A stretch of DNA of 64,000 nt from Paenibacillus_E qinlingensis (GCF_028746185.1 NZ_JAQIVH010000008.1:248001-312000); one strand, 5' to 3'. Positions 35,073 to 44,825 are shown, numbered from the stretch's first letter. The notes: generated by a model from the letters alone, not told the origin. Numbers and translations are program-made.

Positions 35073-36628
35073 TTAAAATCAGCCCTCTTATACTCGTTTG
35101 GCGCTACGCCTGTCCAATTGCGAAAAAGCTGGGAGAAATAACGGTAGCTAGGAATTCCTACACGTTCTGCCACTTCGTACACTTTCAATTGAGTTGTCTG
35201 AAGAAGTTCCATCGCTTTCTCTATGCGCATTCTAGTGACATAATCATTGAAAGATTCTCCGGTTTCTTCACGAAACAATCGGCTAAAATAGGATGAGCTC
35301 AGACCCACTTCCTCAGAAATAGATGTCAACGTAATCGCCTCTTTAAGTCGCGCGAGGATGATTTTCTGAGCAAGTTGCACATCATTTCTGATCTTCCTGA
35401 TTCCACTTGCTTCTGATTCTTGTTCCCTTATTAATAGTTCCAACAATTGAAGAAACGTCGGGGCCGCCTGAAGTTGAACCGTACATGCTTCGAATTCACT
35501 TGGCCTAAGCAATGAATGAACAGTAATCACTTTCTCACGTGTTCGTAGGATGAACGCTTTCAGCTTGTCTGGCTCGAAGCGGCTTCCAAGGGCCCACGGC
35601 TTTAAGGTTTCATGGAAAAATGCGACTAGCATCTCTTTATCTTTTCCCACGTCTATCCACTTGCTGATGATTTGATTGGTATCTGGCGAATCGTCTAGCC
35701 CTGCAAGTCCCGTTGCTGCCTGGTCCGCCGTTAATGAGGTTAGCGAACTATCATAAAATTTCATCGCTTCGGTGATCACACTTGAACGCAAAGAAGAAAT
35801 GAGATCCTGAGGCTCTCTAACACATCCCCCTGTTACTGCCAATAGTCGAAACCCGGCGTGGGGATCCATCGACTGCATCTCTAACACCCGGTAAATCCCT
35901 CGCATGACTTGCTCCGCCTGTACAGAAGCTTCTAAGGCAGAATGCAGATTGCAGAACACGAAAGCAAAATCTTGATCACCAATCGGTGACCAATAGAAAT
36001 TGGATGATTCTCTTTCCAGTCGCTCTAACTGTTTCTTAAGCTCATGCAGCAGATGGAACCGATCTCCCTCCTTTACTTCGACATGAAGTCTGACCGGGTA
36101 ATAGGGAATGGCACGGCTCCAAGCCTCCCATAGCTGCGATAACTCTGCATCCTGTTCAGCTCCCCCCATCGCAATCGTGTTCAACAGCTGCGAAATATCA
36201 CGACGCTTCCGTTCGCGTTCGTAGCTTTGAAGATCACTTTCTCGTCTTATAGCCCCTCTAGCCTTGTCCACTGCTGCCTTCATTTCTTCTTCTTCAAAGG
36301 TCAGCTTAAGCACATATTCTAAAGCCCCAAGCTTGAGTGCTTGTTGTGCGTATTGAAAGTCACTATGTGACGTAAGCAACACAAACTGAATGGATGGGAA
36401 GCTTTGCTTTACTTGTCGCAATAGCTCCATCCCATCCATAATCGGCATAATGATATCCGTGATGACGAGATCCGGCTTCAGCTCTTCACAAAGCAGCAAA
36501 GCTTCTTCACCATTCTCTGCTTCTCCCACCAATTCGGCTCCGAACAAATGCCAAGGCATGGATCTGAGCTCCTGCCTTAACGGTAGTTCATCATCTACGA
36601 TCAAAACCCTTATCGGTGTATTAGGCAT
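35069..36628 (-). CDS. YesN-type response regulator 2 (receiver plus AraC HTH)
   Basis: 519 residues. The receiver has VDDELP and the acceptor Asp58 in LVITDIIMPIMDG. A long middle region (about 130-415) of YesN type links to a C-terminal AraC domain with EEVGLSSSYFSRLFREETG and VGIPSYRYFSQLFRN. It overlaps the kinase gene by four bases. The kinase/regulator pair sits between an FAD oxidoreductase/tannase unit and the PL8 gene, so the near-identical promoter blocks of PL8 and importer B are its best candidate targets (inference). Confidence 0.92.
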   Translation of the reverse strand: MPNTPIRVLIVDDELPLRQELRSMPWHLFGAELVGEAENGEEALLLCEELKPDLVITDIIMPIMDGMELLRQVKQSFPSIQFVLLTSHSDFQYAQQALKLGALEYVLKLTFEEEEMKAAVDKARGAIRRESDLQSYERERKRRDISQLLNTIAMGGAEQDAELSQLWEAWSRAIPYYPVRLHVEVKEGDRFHLLHELKKQLERLERESSNFYWSPIGDQDFAFVFCNLHSALEASVQAEQVMRGIYRVLEMQSMDPHAGFRLLAVTGGCVREPQDLISSLRSSVITEAMKFYDSSLTSLTADQAATGLAGLDDSPDTNQIISKWIDVGKDKEMLVAFFHETLKPWALGSRFEPDKLKAFILRTREKVITVHSLLRPSEFEACTVQLQAAPTFLQLLELLIREQESEASGIRKIRNDVQLAQKIILARLKEAITLTSISEEVGLSSSYFSRLFREETGESFNDYVTRMRIEKAMELLQTTQLKVYEVAERVGIPSYRYFSQLFRNWTGVAPNEYKRADFK

Positions 36629-36655
36629 CTAGCAACCACCTGTCATTGAAGTCAT

Positions 36656-38191
36656 TTAAACTAGGTATTTATCCGCTGGAATGGGAACTCCGCCTCGAGG
36701 ACGTTCAACACCTTGATAGCTAGCTGGCAAATGAGGATCTCCTGAAATGTAAGCAGGAAGCTTCGGATAAGGGTAAATAGGTCTCTGGAAGCTCATGCCA
36801 TTTGGAGCAAAACCATCGATAAACGCGGTTGCAATAAGTGTATCCGGTGCTTTGCCGTGCTCAACCCAGTCAACCATTGCGGCTAAAATGTCATATTCGC
36901 TATTTGTGGGTAAACTGGAGACGCCTCGGAACCCGATCTCATTCAACCCCGGTCCACCTCCGCAATGACCCATTCCTGGCACAAGGAATAACCGGAAGAA
37001 ATCTTGGGTTTGATCCAGGCTGCCCTGATGTTCAATCACTCGCTCATAATAGTGGAGTGCATCTTGATACGGTACAAGCGGATCCGCCATTCCAGTGTAC
37101 AACAAGATTTTGCCACCTAGCGCTTTCATCTCGCTGACATCGGGATTATTCGCATTAAGAATCGGCGCCAATCGCTCATTCAACGTATCCAAATCCTGAT
37201 CAAAATCAAATGTGGAGTAATCAAAATCCGCACCAAATACCCAATGAAATGGATATAACAACGATGATGGTAACTGTTCAGGATCTTGTTGAAGATCTAG
37301 TCCTCCTCCACAATTCTCACTCCCAAATGGAAGTGGCGTATAGATACGTTCGCCTGTTCGTGGATTAGTTGGTCCCGCATAAATCAGCTTCAATGCGGAG
37401 ATCTGTTCGTCGGTGAGGCCAATCCCGTCATCGTCAACCTGTGAAGCCGCCAACGTCTCTGGCTCGAATTGCAGAACCCTTGGGTCAGTAAAGAAGTTAT
37501 CACCTTGGAGAACGCCGCCGTTTTCCCCCCGTCCATGTTCGACAACTTTACGTGTTATGGATGCAATTTGTTCTTTTGAAAAGTGTGCGTCTGTTGCTTG
37601 ATTCGTTGCTTTAAAATTCCACAAAAATCCAGTATGCAAGTGAGTGCGATTGTTCGCTGGCGCCCCAGCAATGATGCCGTGATAATCAGACGGATAGCGC
37701 TGTGCTTCCATTAAAGCTTGTTGCCCACCCGTTGAACAACCCATGAAATAAGCATAGCTGGCTGATCTTTTGTAAAATAATTGGATGAGCGATTTCGCCG
37801 CTACCGTCATCTCATGTGTTGCACGATAACCGAAATCTACCCATCGTTCAGGATGTCCAATCGCCTCGAAGGCATTTGGCGAAGTGCCCATATCCGTATT
37901 CGCTGTGGCATATCCTCGCCGCACGCCAAGTGCAAGTGGGTTGTAGCTAATATAACCTGCACTACCTCCATTGCCTGTGCCGAGGAATCTGCCATTCCAA
38001 TCTTGTGGCAGCCAAAGCTCCACGCGAATGTTAGACTCTGAGGTTGGCTTGAGCTGGAGGCAAACTCGGCAAAATGCTGGTAAGTCCGTAAAGATTCTGC
38101 CGTCCTCTAAGGTGAGACTTCCTTCTGGCACCATTTGAACACCCGTAATCGTACAACCTGGTATATCAACATTCTCAAATATTCCGTCCAA
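36656..38191 (-). CDS. Tannase/feruloyl esterase family hydrolase
   Basis: 511 residues from TTG 38191 (TAGGAGGAGG upstream). It carries the family CS-D-HC pattern: Cys152-Ser153 in FMGCSTGGQQ, an Asp in YTGMADPLVPY and a His-Cys pair in VPGMGHCGGG, where the two cysteines bridge the catalytic Ser and His in known members. Such enzymes hydrolyse gallate or hydroxycinnamate esters. No signal peptide is visible, which is unusual because fungal relatives are secreted, so it may act on imported acylated oligosaccharides. It is the second gene of an operon after an FAD oxidoreductase. The ester substrate is unknown. Confidence 0.85.
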   Translation of the reverse strand: MDGIFENVDIPGCTITGVQMVPEGSLTLEDGRIFTDLPAFCRVCLQLKPTSESNIRVELWLPQDWNGRFLGTGNGGSAGYISYNPLALGVRRGYATANTDMGTSPNAFEAIGHPERWVDFGYRATHEMTVAAKSLIQLFYKRSASYAYFMGCSTGGQQALMEAQRYPSDYHGIIAGAPANNRTHLHTGFLWNFKATNQATDAHFSKEQIASITRKVVEHGRGENGGVLQGDNFFTDPRVLQFEPETLAASQVDDDGIGLTDEQISALKLIYAGPTNPRTGERIYTPLPFGSENCGGGLDLQQDPEQLPSSLLYPFHWVFGADFDYSTFDFDQDLDTLNERLAPILNANNPDVSEMKALGGKILLYTGMADPLVPYQDALHYYERVIEHQGSLDQTQDFFRLFLVPGMGHCGGGPGLNEIGFRGVSSLPTNSEYDILAAMVDWVEHGKAPDTLIATAFIDGFAPNGMSFQRPIYPYPKLPAYISGDPHLPASYQGVERPRGGVPIPADKYLV

Positions 38192-38230
38192 AACGACTTC
38201 CTCCTCCTACAGATGTCCATTACAACTACA

Positions 38231-40063
38231 TCAATGACATCTGATTTCAAAAATTCTAGCATGATCCAGTCCATTCGTGCTCAAGACTTCCACTCGAAGC
38301 TTACTTACTTGTTCTACCCCTGCATGGCTTGTTACTTGTCGTTGGTAATTACCCTGAATCTCCATCACTTGACGAGCGCCCTCGTCCGGATTCGCAGAAT
38401 AAGCAAGGACGCGGAAATCCTTCAACGTTTCCGGCTGCGGCCCCCATTCATTTCTCTTATGCAGCTGATCTTCTTGCGTCAGGGTTAGTCTTCGGTGCAT
38501 GCCTGTATCCAGCACGATGGTGATCTCCTTTAAGGAAATCGGTGTTTCCCAAGTAAGCTCAATCCAAGGTTCTTGATCATCAGGACACGACATCCACCTG
38601 TGGGAACCAGGAACGACGAGGTCTAGTCTGACACCATTGGTACCATGCATCGCACGTGTATAGCCATCGATTACATTCGATGCTCGGCCTTCTGGTTGCT
38701 CGGAAGAGGCCAGAACTGTCGCTTGGCTAGATAAGTTATCGTTCGCGGGAATACCAGGAAGAAATGCATCCTGCCTGATAAGCCGTTGTTGTGTTTTCCG
38801 AATTAATTCTTGATTCTTATACGCCATCTCAAGTGAAATCCCTGCTTGATTGGCCAAAGCGGCGAAAGTTCCAGCACCTTGCCCCATTACACCACAGGTA
38901 GCCATGACTCTCGTGCTGGAAAAAGCAATATGTGTCGCGGAAATATTGCGTCCAACAAACATTAAATTGTCCACATTCGCACTGACCAATGCCCTCAGTG
39001 GGATACCATATACGTTGTTTGTATGCGGTTGATGGCAGGGATCCATTTCTTTGGCATCAATTCCCTGTGGTGGATGGGTATCCATGGGCCATCCACCATA
39101 TGCGATGACATCTTCAAAATGAACCGCTTCCTCTAAATCTCTCTGTGACAACACGTGCTTACCGATGAATCGCCGAGATTCACGCTTGCCAGGTACAAAG
39201 CCGAACCAATCCAGCGCCCAGTTCTCAGACTCTGGATGATGGCCACTATTTTTGATATGATCCCACACGCCCATCATAATAGCCAGTAATTCATCGCGAA
39301 TGAATTCGTTATCGGAGATCGTATCCAATAATCCGCCAAACTCCACCCACCAATACCCATATTCCCAAGACGCATGACTGCGATATTTCAAATCTTCTTC
39401 GGAATATCGTTTCGCCCACACAGGGGGGATGAAGGACATCGGTTTCCCCATATTTCGTGCCGTAAATAATAGCGAAGAACCGAGCCGATACGTATCGGCT
39501 ACTGTTCCAGCGAATGACTCATCATATTGTGCCGAAGACTCACGCCCTGTCGTGAATTGCGCTCCTGCTTCTTTACCAAGACGTCCGTCTCCCGTACAAT
39601 CCATGAAAATGTTCGCATAAATTTCGAAGCTGTGCTCCGTACTTTCCCTCGTTGCCCAAGCTGATATAATGCGATTCCCATCCATCCGCACACCAATTAT
39701 GGCCGTATTCAGCATCAGTGTCAGGTTCGGCTCCGCTCTGCACTTTTCATATAAAAGGAGATCCAGCATCGAGGCGCTTCGCTGTGGATTGCGAACGGCG
39801 CACTCCAGAAGAATTTCTTCGAGGATGCCGCCTTCTCTAGCTTCAGTTTCCAAGGCTGTCCCCCGTTTGGAATGCGCCGCCCCGACAATATGCATACGGA
39901 TTTCGGAAGAGGCATTGCCTCCCAGAACCGAGCGATCCTGACAAAGTGTCACCTTCGCACCATTCCTCGCAGCCGCAATGGCAGCTACAACACCTGAAAC
40001 GCCACCTCCAGCTATCAGGATATCTGTATGAACCTGTTGTTTCTTGCTATCTCCACTCATCAT
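38231..40063 (-). CDS. FAD-dependent oxidoreductase with C-terminal discoidin-like domain
   Basis: 610 residues. The N-terminal dinucleotide fold shows LIAGGGVSGVVAAIAAA and the FAD_oxidored-family features (VLGGNASSEIRMHIVGA, MDCTGDGRLG). Central blocks GRNISATHIAFSSTRVMATC and GQGAGTFAALA are typical of the FAD-binding closure. The last 150 residues (IDGYTRAMHGTNGV... WIELTWETP) resemble a discoidin-like carbohydrate-binding fold. Family members are common in glycan-utilisation loci but few have known reactions. It is first in the operon with the tannase gene, downstream of importer B. Oxidation of a sugar or alcohol group in the imported glycan is inferred only. Confidence 0.8.
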   Translation of the reverse strand: MMSGDSKKQQVHTDILIAGGGVSGVVAAIAAARNGAKVTLCQDRSVLGGNASSEIRMHIVGAAHSKRGTALETEAREGGILEEILLECAVRNPQRSASMLDLLLYEKCRAEPNLTLMLNTAIIGVRMDGNRIISAWATRESTEHSFEIYANIFMDCTGDGRLGKEAGAQFTTGRESSAQYDESFAGTVADTYRLGSSLLFTARNMGKPMSFIPPVWAKRYSEEDLKYRSHASWEYGYWWVEFGGLLDTISDNEFIRDELLAIMMGVWDHIKNSGHHPESENWALDWFGFVPGKRESRRFIGKHVLSQRDLEEAVHFEDVIAYGGWPMDTHPPQGIDAKEMDPCHQPHTNNVYGIPLRALVSANVDNLMFVGRNISATHIAFSSTRVMATCGVMGQGAGTFAALANQAGISLEMAYKNQELIRKTQQRLIRQDAFLPGIPANDNLSSQATVLASSEQPEGRASNVIDGYTRAMHGTNGVRLDLVVPGSHRWMSCPDDQEPWIELTWETPISLKEITIVLDTGMHRRLTLTQEDQLHKRNEWGPQPETLKDFRVLAYSANPDEGARQVMEIQGNYQRQVTSHAGVEQVSKLRVEVLSTNGLDHARIFEIRCH

Positions 40064-40102
40064 CGCTAATCTCCTCCACGATCCGTTAATTTAGAATGAC
40101 AG

Positions 40103-40136
40103 AAAGAGATGAAGCCAGAAGCCCCTTCATCTCTTT
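40103..40136 (-). terminator. Terminator-like hairpin after importer B
   Basis: Perfect 12-bp stem AAAGAGATGAAG/CTTCATCTCTTT with a 10-base loop, 16 bases after the binding-protein stop. The minus-strand tail TTTCTG is short, so some read-through into the FAD oxidoreductase gene is possible. Confidence 0.65.
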
Positions 40137-40151
40137 TCAACCTTTTTCTAC

Positions 40152-41705
40152 CTACTTCACGTATCCAAGCTCTTTCACTTTTTGCTCAGATGCTTCTAAG
40201 AATGCTTTGTAATTCATGGAACCCTCCAATGTTTTGAGGAAGTTATCATATTCAGTGAGAGGTCGTTTCCCATAGATGAATTTGGAGAACTCTTCTTCGA
40301 CATACCGATTCGCATCAGCAGCGTTAAAGCCACTTGGGAAGTCAATAAATCCATTCACCGCTTGAAGTCGTGGCTGTTTATTGGCAAAGTCAATTAACTT
40401 TATTTGTGGAGCAAATTTCACGGACAAATATTCCATCTCTGGACGGCCGGTAAATTGGTACAGCCAGAAATAAGCACCTTCTTTGGCCATTAAATCCGTT
40501 GGAACCACTTTTTCCCCTTCGAGATTAAAATGTTTTCCTTTTACGCCGTATTGCACTAACTTGGATCCATCCTTCGAAGATACATAGTTCAACAAATCGA
40601 ATACCTTTTGGAGCTTTTCTGGGGATTTCTCCAATGATTTCGGAAGCGCATACAATCCTGCGGGATTACCTATATCCCAAGATGCCGTGAATTTGCCGCC
40701 AGGACCTTGCAACGCATCGATTTGTACCCAGTTCACATTGGGATTGATCGCTTTCATCTGTTCAACGTTCTGAGCAGTTGTCATATCCGACCAAGCTGTG
40801 TAAAAGATGCCCGCTTGTCCTTTGATCGCCTTTTGCATAGCCTGCGTTTGCGACGTAGCCATGAGTTCTGGATCAACGACGCCAGCAGCAATCATAGTCT
40901 TGATTGAAGTAAGGGCATCTTTCATACCTGGCGCATAGAGAGAATTCACCACTTTATTATCTTTTACATAGATAGCTGGTACCTGACTGCCATCCATAAG
41001 CCCCACGCCATAAGCACCGAAGAACGTGTTAAACGCATTCAGTTTCGCTCCTGTGATGCCGAATGTATCCTTCTTCCCGTTGCCATCCGGATCCTTCTCC
41101 GTAAACGCTTTCGCAACTTCGAGCATTTCCTCTGGCGTAGTAGGCAACTTAAGGTTTAATTTATCAAGCCAATCCTTGCGAATCCAGAACGACGTTTTGG
41201 AAGCCGTAGGTGCTTTGGCGATGGCTAATGTTTTGCCATTCAACATCCCTTGCTTAAAGCTAGCCTCACCGATGAAGTCTTTTGCAGGCTTAAGTTTATC
41301 TAAATACGGCGTCAAATCAAGAAGAAGTCCTTGGTCTGATAATTGCTTTAACTGTACTCGGTCTACGGCAAATAAGTCCGGGAAATTCGCTGAAGCCATG
41401 CGCACATTTAATTGATTCTTGTAATCATCAGGAGACGCATAAACGGTCAGGTTAATTTCTGTATGTAACGTTTTATCCAGTTCCTGCTTAATGATATCTT
41501 GATCTGGGGTTGGAAGCCCGGTTCCCGTTTCAATGATATCCAGTTTAACTGGCTTCGCATTGGCTGCTGGCGTGCTGCTTGCTGCCGCTTTATCCCCAGT
41601 CTTTTCCGTAACTTTCTCAACCGCAGGCGAACCTCCACAACCAGCAATCAGCATAGCTCCCGTTAACGTCATTGCCAGCATCGGTGCATATAAGTTCTTT
41701 TTCAT
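40152..41705 (-). CDS. Sugar-binding lipoprotein of ABC importer B
   Basis: 517 residues from ATG 41705 (AGAAGGGG upstream); an ATG eleven codons earlier lacks a site. Lipobox LIAGCG gives a lipidated Cys23. The mature part has the family blocks FAVDRVQLKQL and AFTEKDPDGNGKKDTFG, the latter shared with the binding proteins of importers A and C. It would bind an oligosaccharide at the cell surface. It is last in the permease-permease-binding-protein order, followed by a hairpin and the FAD oxidoreductase/tannase unit. Confidence 0.9.
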   Translation of the reverse strand: MKKNLYAPMLAMTLTGAMLIAGCGGSPAVEKVTEKTGDKAAASSTPAANAKPVKLDIIETGTGLPTPDQDIIKQELDKTLHTEINLTVYASPDDYKNQLNVRMASANFPDLFAVDRVQLKQLSDQGLLLDLTPYLDKLKPAKDFIGEASFKQGMLNGKTLAIAKAPTASKTSFWIRKDWLDKLNLKLPTTPEEMLEVAKAFTEKDPDGNGKKDTFGITGAKLNAFNTFFGAYGVGLMDGSQVPAIYVKDNKVVNSLYAPGMKDALTSIKTMIAAGVVDPELMATSQTQAMQKAIKGQAGIFYTAWSDMTTAQNVEQMKAINPNVNWVQIDALQGPGGKFTASWDIGNPAGLYALPKSLEKSPEKLQKVFDLLNYVSSKDGSKLVQYGVKGKHFNLEGEKVVPTDLMAKEGAYFWLYQFTGRPEMEYLSVKFAPQIKLIDFANKQPRLQAVNGFIDFPSGFNAADANRYVEEEFSKFIYGKRPLTEYDNFLKTLEGSMNYKAFLEASEQKVKELGYVK

Positions 41706-41818
41706 AGAAACCCCTTCTTCCTCTCGTATAGTATACATTTTTTTGGAACTATATTGTTACCGCGACCAAAGGTTTTAGCCCTCATCAACACCTCTGAATT
41801 TCCTTTGGCCATGCGGGA

Positions 41819-42682
41819 TCAACCTTTGACAGCGCCTAGCAGCATTCCTTTTGTGAAATGTTTTTGAATAAACGGATACACGAGAATGATTGGCAAACTC
41901 GCGGTAATGACAGCTGCCATTTGCATCGTTTCGGTAGGCAGTACGTTCTCAGCATTTTCCAATAGCGGCAGCTGTGTCATCATAAGAACTTCGCGAATCA
42001 CGACTTGTAAGGGATATAAGTTACGGTCCGTCACGTACATAATCGCTTGGAAGAACTCATTCCAATGTCCAACCATATAGAACAGCCCGACTGTGAGCAT
42101 GGACGGCACCGCAAGTGGCAATACAATTTGCCATAGAATTCGAAATTCCTTGGCACCGTCCATTCGGGCGGATTCAAATAACTCTTCAGGAATGTTCTCA
42201 AAAAAACTTTTCATAATAAGCACATTAAAACTCCATACGGCATTCGGTAAAATCATCGACCAGACGGAATTGAGCAATCCCAAATTTTTCACAATTAAAT
42301 AAGTCGGGATTAAGCCTCCACTGAATAGCATCGTGAACACAATCATCAGGAGGAAAAACCCTCTACCTGGGAGATTGCGACGGCTAAGCGGATAAGCCAT
42401 CAGCGATGTCAACACTAGATTTACTACGGTTCCGACAACGGTAATGAAGATCGTGATCCAAAAAGCACGTGGGATGTTCGTTGTGGTAAATAGCTCATAA
42501 TACGCATGGAATGTGATTGCTTTCGGAAGTAAGATAAAACCTCCATGCTTAAGTACTTCGGAAAATGGCGTAATGGAAACGGATAGCACATACATCAGTG
42601 GAAGAATCGCTGCTAAGGATGTAAGGCCGAGAATGAAAATAACGATTATGTTGACGATGCGATCTTCCCAACTTCTTACCAT
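41819..42682 (-). CDS. ABC importer B permease, LplC/YtcP type
   Basis: 287 residues from ATG 42682, which follows GGGGGAG; a GTG 15 bases upstream is the other in-frame option. MalG-type membrane protein with about six helices, EAA loop FESARMDGAKEFRILW and the subfamily ending FTKGMLLGAVKG. The start overlaps the end of the LplB-type gene by seven bases, so the two are translationally coupled and form the channel pair. Confidence 0.9.
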   Translation of the reverse strand: MVRSWEDRIVNIIVIFILGLTSLAAILPLMYVLSVSITPFSEVLKHGGFILLPKAITFHAYYELFTTTNIPRAFWITIFITVVGTVVNLVLTSLMAYPLSRRNLPGRGFFLLMIVFTMLFSGGLIPTYLIVKNLGLLNSVWSMILPNAVWSFNVLIMKSFFENIPEELFESARMDGAKEFRILWQIVLPLAVPSMLTVGLFYMVGHWNEFFQAIMYVTDRNLYPLQVVIREVLMMTQLPLLENAENVLPTETMQMAAVITASLPIILVYPFIQKHFTKGMLLGAVKG

Positions 42683-43650
42683 GCGCTCTCCCCCCACTTC
42701 TTCGATAATTGATTGGATCCAAGCACAAGTACTAAGCCAATGATTGATTTAAACAAGCCGACAGCCGCAGCCAAACTGAAGTTGAGCTGTTGAAGACCTG
42801 TACGGAATACCCAAGTATCCAAAATATCAGCTACTTGATAGACTTGAATGTTATAAAGGATATAAATTTGATCGAATCCGGCATCCATGATATGCCCTAG
42901 CTTCAGTATCAGCAAAAGCACGATAACATTTCGAATGCCAGGCAGTGTAATATGCCACATCATGCGAAGCCGACTGCCACCGTCCACGCGGACTGCCTCA
43001 TATAAGGTTGGATCGATCGCGGCCATCGCTGCCAGATAAATGATAGCCCCCCAACCAAGATCTTTCCATACTTCCGAAGCGACCAGAATTGTTCTAAAAT
43101 GATCGATCGAAGTCATGAATCCAATTGATTGGCCGCCTCCTTCGACGAGCCAACGGTTAACGATACCGGAGGTTTGTGACAAAAGGGTGTTCAGTATGCC
43201 ATAGATAATAACCCACGATAAGAAATGCGGCATATAGGTCATTGTTTGTACGATCGTTTTGAACCAGCGCAGCCTGCATTCATTGAGCAGCAGGGCCATG
43301 ATAATGGGTGGAGCAATCCCGAAAACCAGCTTATATACGCTGATCAATAGGGTGTTGACCATCAGCTGTCCAAAATAAGGGGAGTCAAAAAACTGTTGAA
43401 AATGTTTATACCAGGGATCCGCCCAGTGACTCCCGACGATGCCGTCTAGCATTTGAAAATCTTTGAATGCTATGATGATTCCGTACATGGGTATGTATTT
43501 GAACACAATGTAAAAGATCACGCCTGGCAAGAGCATCAGATAAAATGCGCGAAAACTCCAAACCTGTGTGATTTTAAGCTTTAGCTTCGATCCCCTTGCC
43601 CTGCTTCCGACCTCAGGCACCCGCTGCTGAACCGTTATCTGCTTATCCAT
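42676..43650 (-). CDS. ABC importer B permease, LplB type
   Basis: 324 residues. MalF-type subunit beginning with a basic tail and the helix FYLMLLPGVIFYIVFKYIPM, then the subfamily block IIAFKDFQMLDG and EAA loop YEAVRVDGGSRLRMMW. It is the first gene of importer B. The promoter block upstream (43700-43762), with a cre beside the -10, matches that of the PL8 lyase gene, tying import to lyase expression. Confidence 0.92.
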   Translation of the reverse strand: MDKQITVQQRVPEVGSRARGSKLKLKITQVWSFRAFYLMLLPGVIFYIVFKYIPMYGIIIAFKDFQMLDGIVGSHWADPWYKHFQQFFDSPYFGQLMVNTLLISVYKLVFGIAPPIIMALLLNECRLRWFKTIVQTMTYMPHFLSWVIIYGILNTLLSQTSGIVNRWLVEGGGQSIGFMTSIDHFRTILVASEVWKDLGWGAIIYLAAMAAIDPTLYEAVRVDGGSRLRMMWHITLPGIRNVIVLLLILKLGHIMDAGFDQIYILYNIQVYQVADILDTWVFRTGLQQLNFSLAAAVGLFKSIIGLVLVLGSNQLSKKWGESAW

Positions 43651-43699
43651 GAGACCACCTCTTTTTCGTTTAATTCATCGCTTCGTAACGGGTTGATCT

Positions 43700-43762
43700 C
43701 AGTATAGCAAGCGCTTTCTTCGGAAAATATACAGTAATCCCGCGATAATGTTCGAATTCTTG
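43700..43762 (-). promoter_or_regulatory. Promoter block of importer B, near-duplicate of PL8 promoter
   Basis: Matches 54 of 63 positions of 32111-32173, with -10 TATACT at 43701-43706 and a shared AAAATATACAGT segment. The inferred start is near 43694, about 44 bases before the start codon. Confidence 0.65.
43705..43720 (-). promoter_or_regulatory. cre site overlapping importer B -10 region
   Basis: AAGAAAGCGCTTGCTA matches 14 of 16 positions of the CcpA consensus and occupies the same place relative to the -10 as the PL8 copy. Confidence 0.6.
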
Positions 43763-43805
43763 CAGGCGGCATCTCAAGCTTATTCAGCCTTTGTGCTCCT
43801 TCTTC

Positions 43806-43849
43806 AAAAACAAACGCCGCCAGCTCCATCAATAGGGAACTAGCGGCGT
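43806..43849 (-). terminator. Terminator of hut operon
   Basis: A 14-base stem (43814-43827 with 43836-43849, one internal mismatch) followed on the minus strand by TTTGTTTTTG, eight bases after the hutG stop. Confidence 0.85.
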
Positions 43850-43856
43850 ATTAATT

Positions 43857-44825
43857 TCATTTCGGACGGGCAGCGACCCCTGCTAAGAAGCTGAGCATAA
43901 ACTGTACCGCTAGACGCGAGGTCACATTGCGCACATCAACGGTCGGATCGATGCAGACAAAGTCCAGTCCCTGCACCTGCGGCAGCGATCCTAGTCGGTA
44001 GAGGGCATCCAGCGCATCCCACGGATTCATCCCGCCTGTACCGATTGCCGGACATCCCGGTGCATAGGCTTGGTCGATCACATCCACATCGAAACTTACA
44101 TACAGCACATCCGTGCCTGCCCCCACAAGATGAAGCGCTTGGTCGAGAACAGCATCGATGCCCATCCTACGTATATCACGTGATGTATACACATGTACGC
44201 CTTTGCTCTTCACGTAGTCATGATACGGCTTGGCATTCATAAAACCCCGGATACCAATTTGTACGATGTGATGTCCCTCTACCACACCTGATTCGAGGAT
44301 GCCGCGGAACGGCGTACCGTTGGTCACGCCACCGTCCTCAAAATTACGAACATCATGATGGGCATCAAAATGAAGAATACCCACCTTTTGGCCAGGATGG
44401 CGGTCCACGAAGGCTTTGATCGACGGGCAGCTCGTCGAATGATCGCCACCGAAAATGATTGGAATCAAATCCCGTTGAACCTTGTAAAGCGAACGCAAGC
44501 TTGCCTCGATGCGGCGGTGACATTCCGCGATATCCGTCACATGCATGTGGATATCGCCGAGGTCGCGAACAGCTAAGTCTTGCAGATCAACACCATATTC
44601 CATCGAGTAGGTAGTAAACGACTTGAACGCGGCACGCACAGCTGCCGGCGTCGTCGAAGCGCCTGAGTGCGAGATCGACGACTTCGACAGCGGGATGCCG
44701 ATGATCCCTGCAAGCAATAGCTCTTGACCGTCCCATTGGCGAATCCAATGGGCAACCTTAGTTTCCAGATGATCTCTGAATACAGCTTGATCAGGTGGTT
44801 TTAGAAAGGGAATCTCATGGCTCAT
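43857..44825 (-). CDS. hutG: Formimidoylglutamase (arginase/agmatinase family)
   Basis: 322 residues from ATG 44825 (AAGGAGGGG upstream), overlapping the hutI stop. Binuclear manganese motifs are visible: GGDHST (His129), HFDAHHDVR (Asp154, His156, Asp158) and SFDVDVID (Asp246, Asp248). It hydrolyses N-formimidoyl-L-glutamate to glutamate and formamide, the last step of the four-gene histidine pathway encoded here. Agmatinase is excluded mainly by the operon context. It is the last gene before a strong terminator. Confidence 0.9.
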   Translation of the reverse strand: MSHEIPFLKPPDQAVFRDHLETKVAHWIRQWDGQELLLAGIIGIPLSKSSISHSGASTTPAAVRAAFKSFTTYSMEYGVDLQDLAVRDLGDIHMHVTDIAECHRRIEASLRSLYKVQRDLIPIIFGGDHSTSCPSIKAFVDRHPGQKVGILHFDAHHDVRNFEDGGVTNGTPFRGILESGVVEGHHIVQIGIRGFMNAKPYHDYVKSKGVHVYTSRDIRRMGIDAVLDQALHLVGAGTDVLYVSFDVDVIDQAYAPGCPAIGTGGMNPWDALDALYRLGSLPQVQGLDFVCIDPTVDVRNVTSRLAVQFMLSFLAGVAARPK

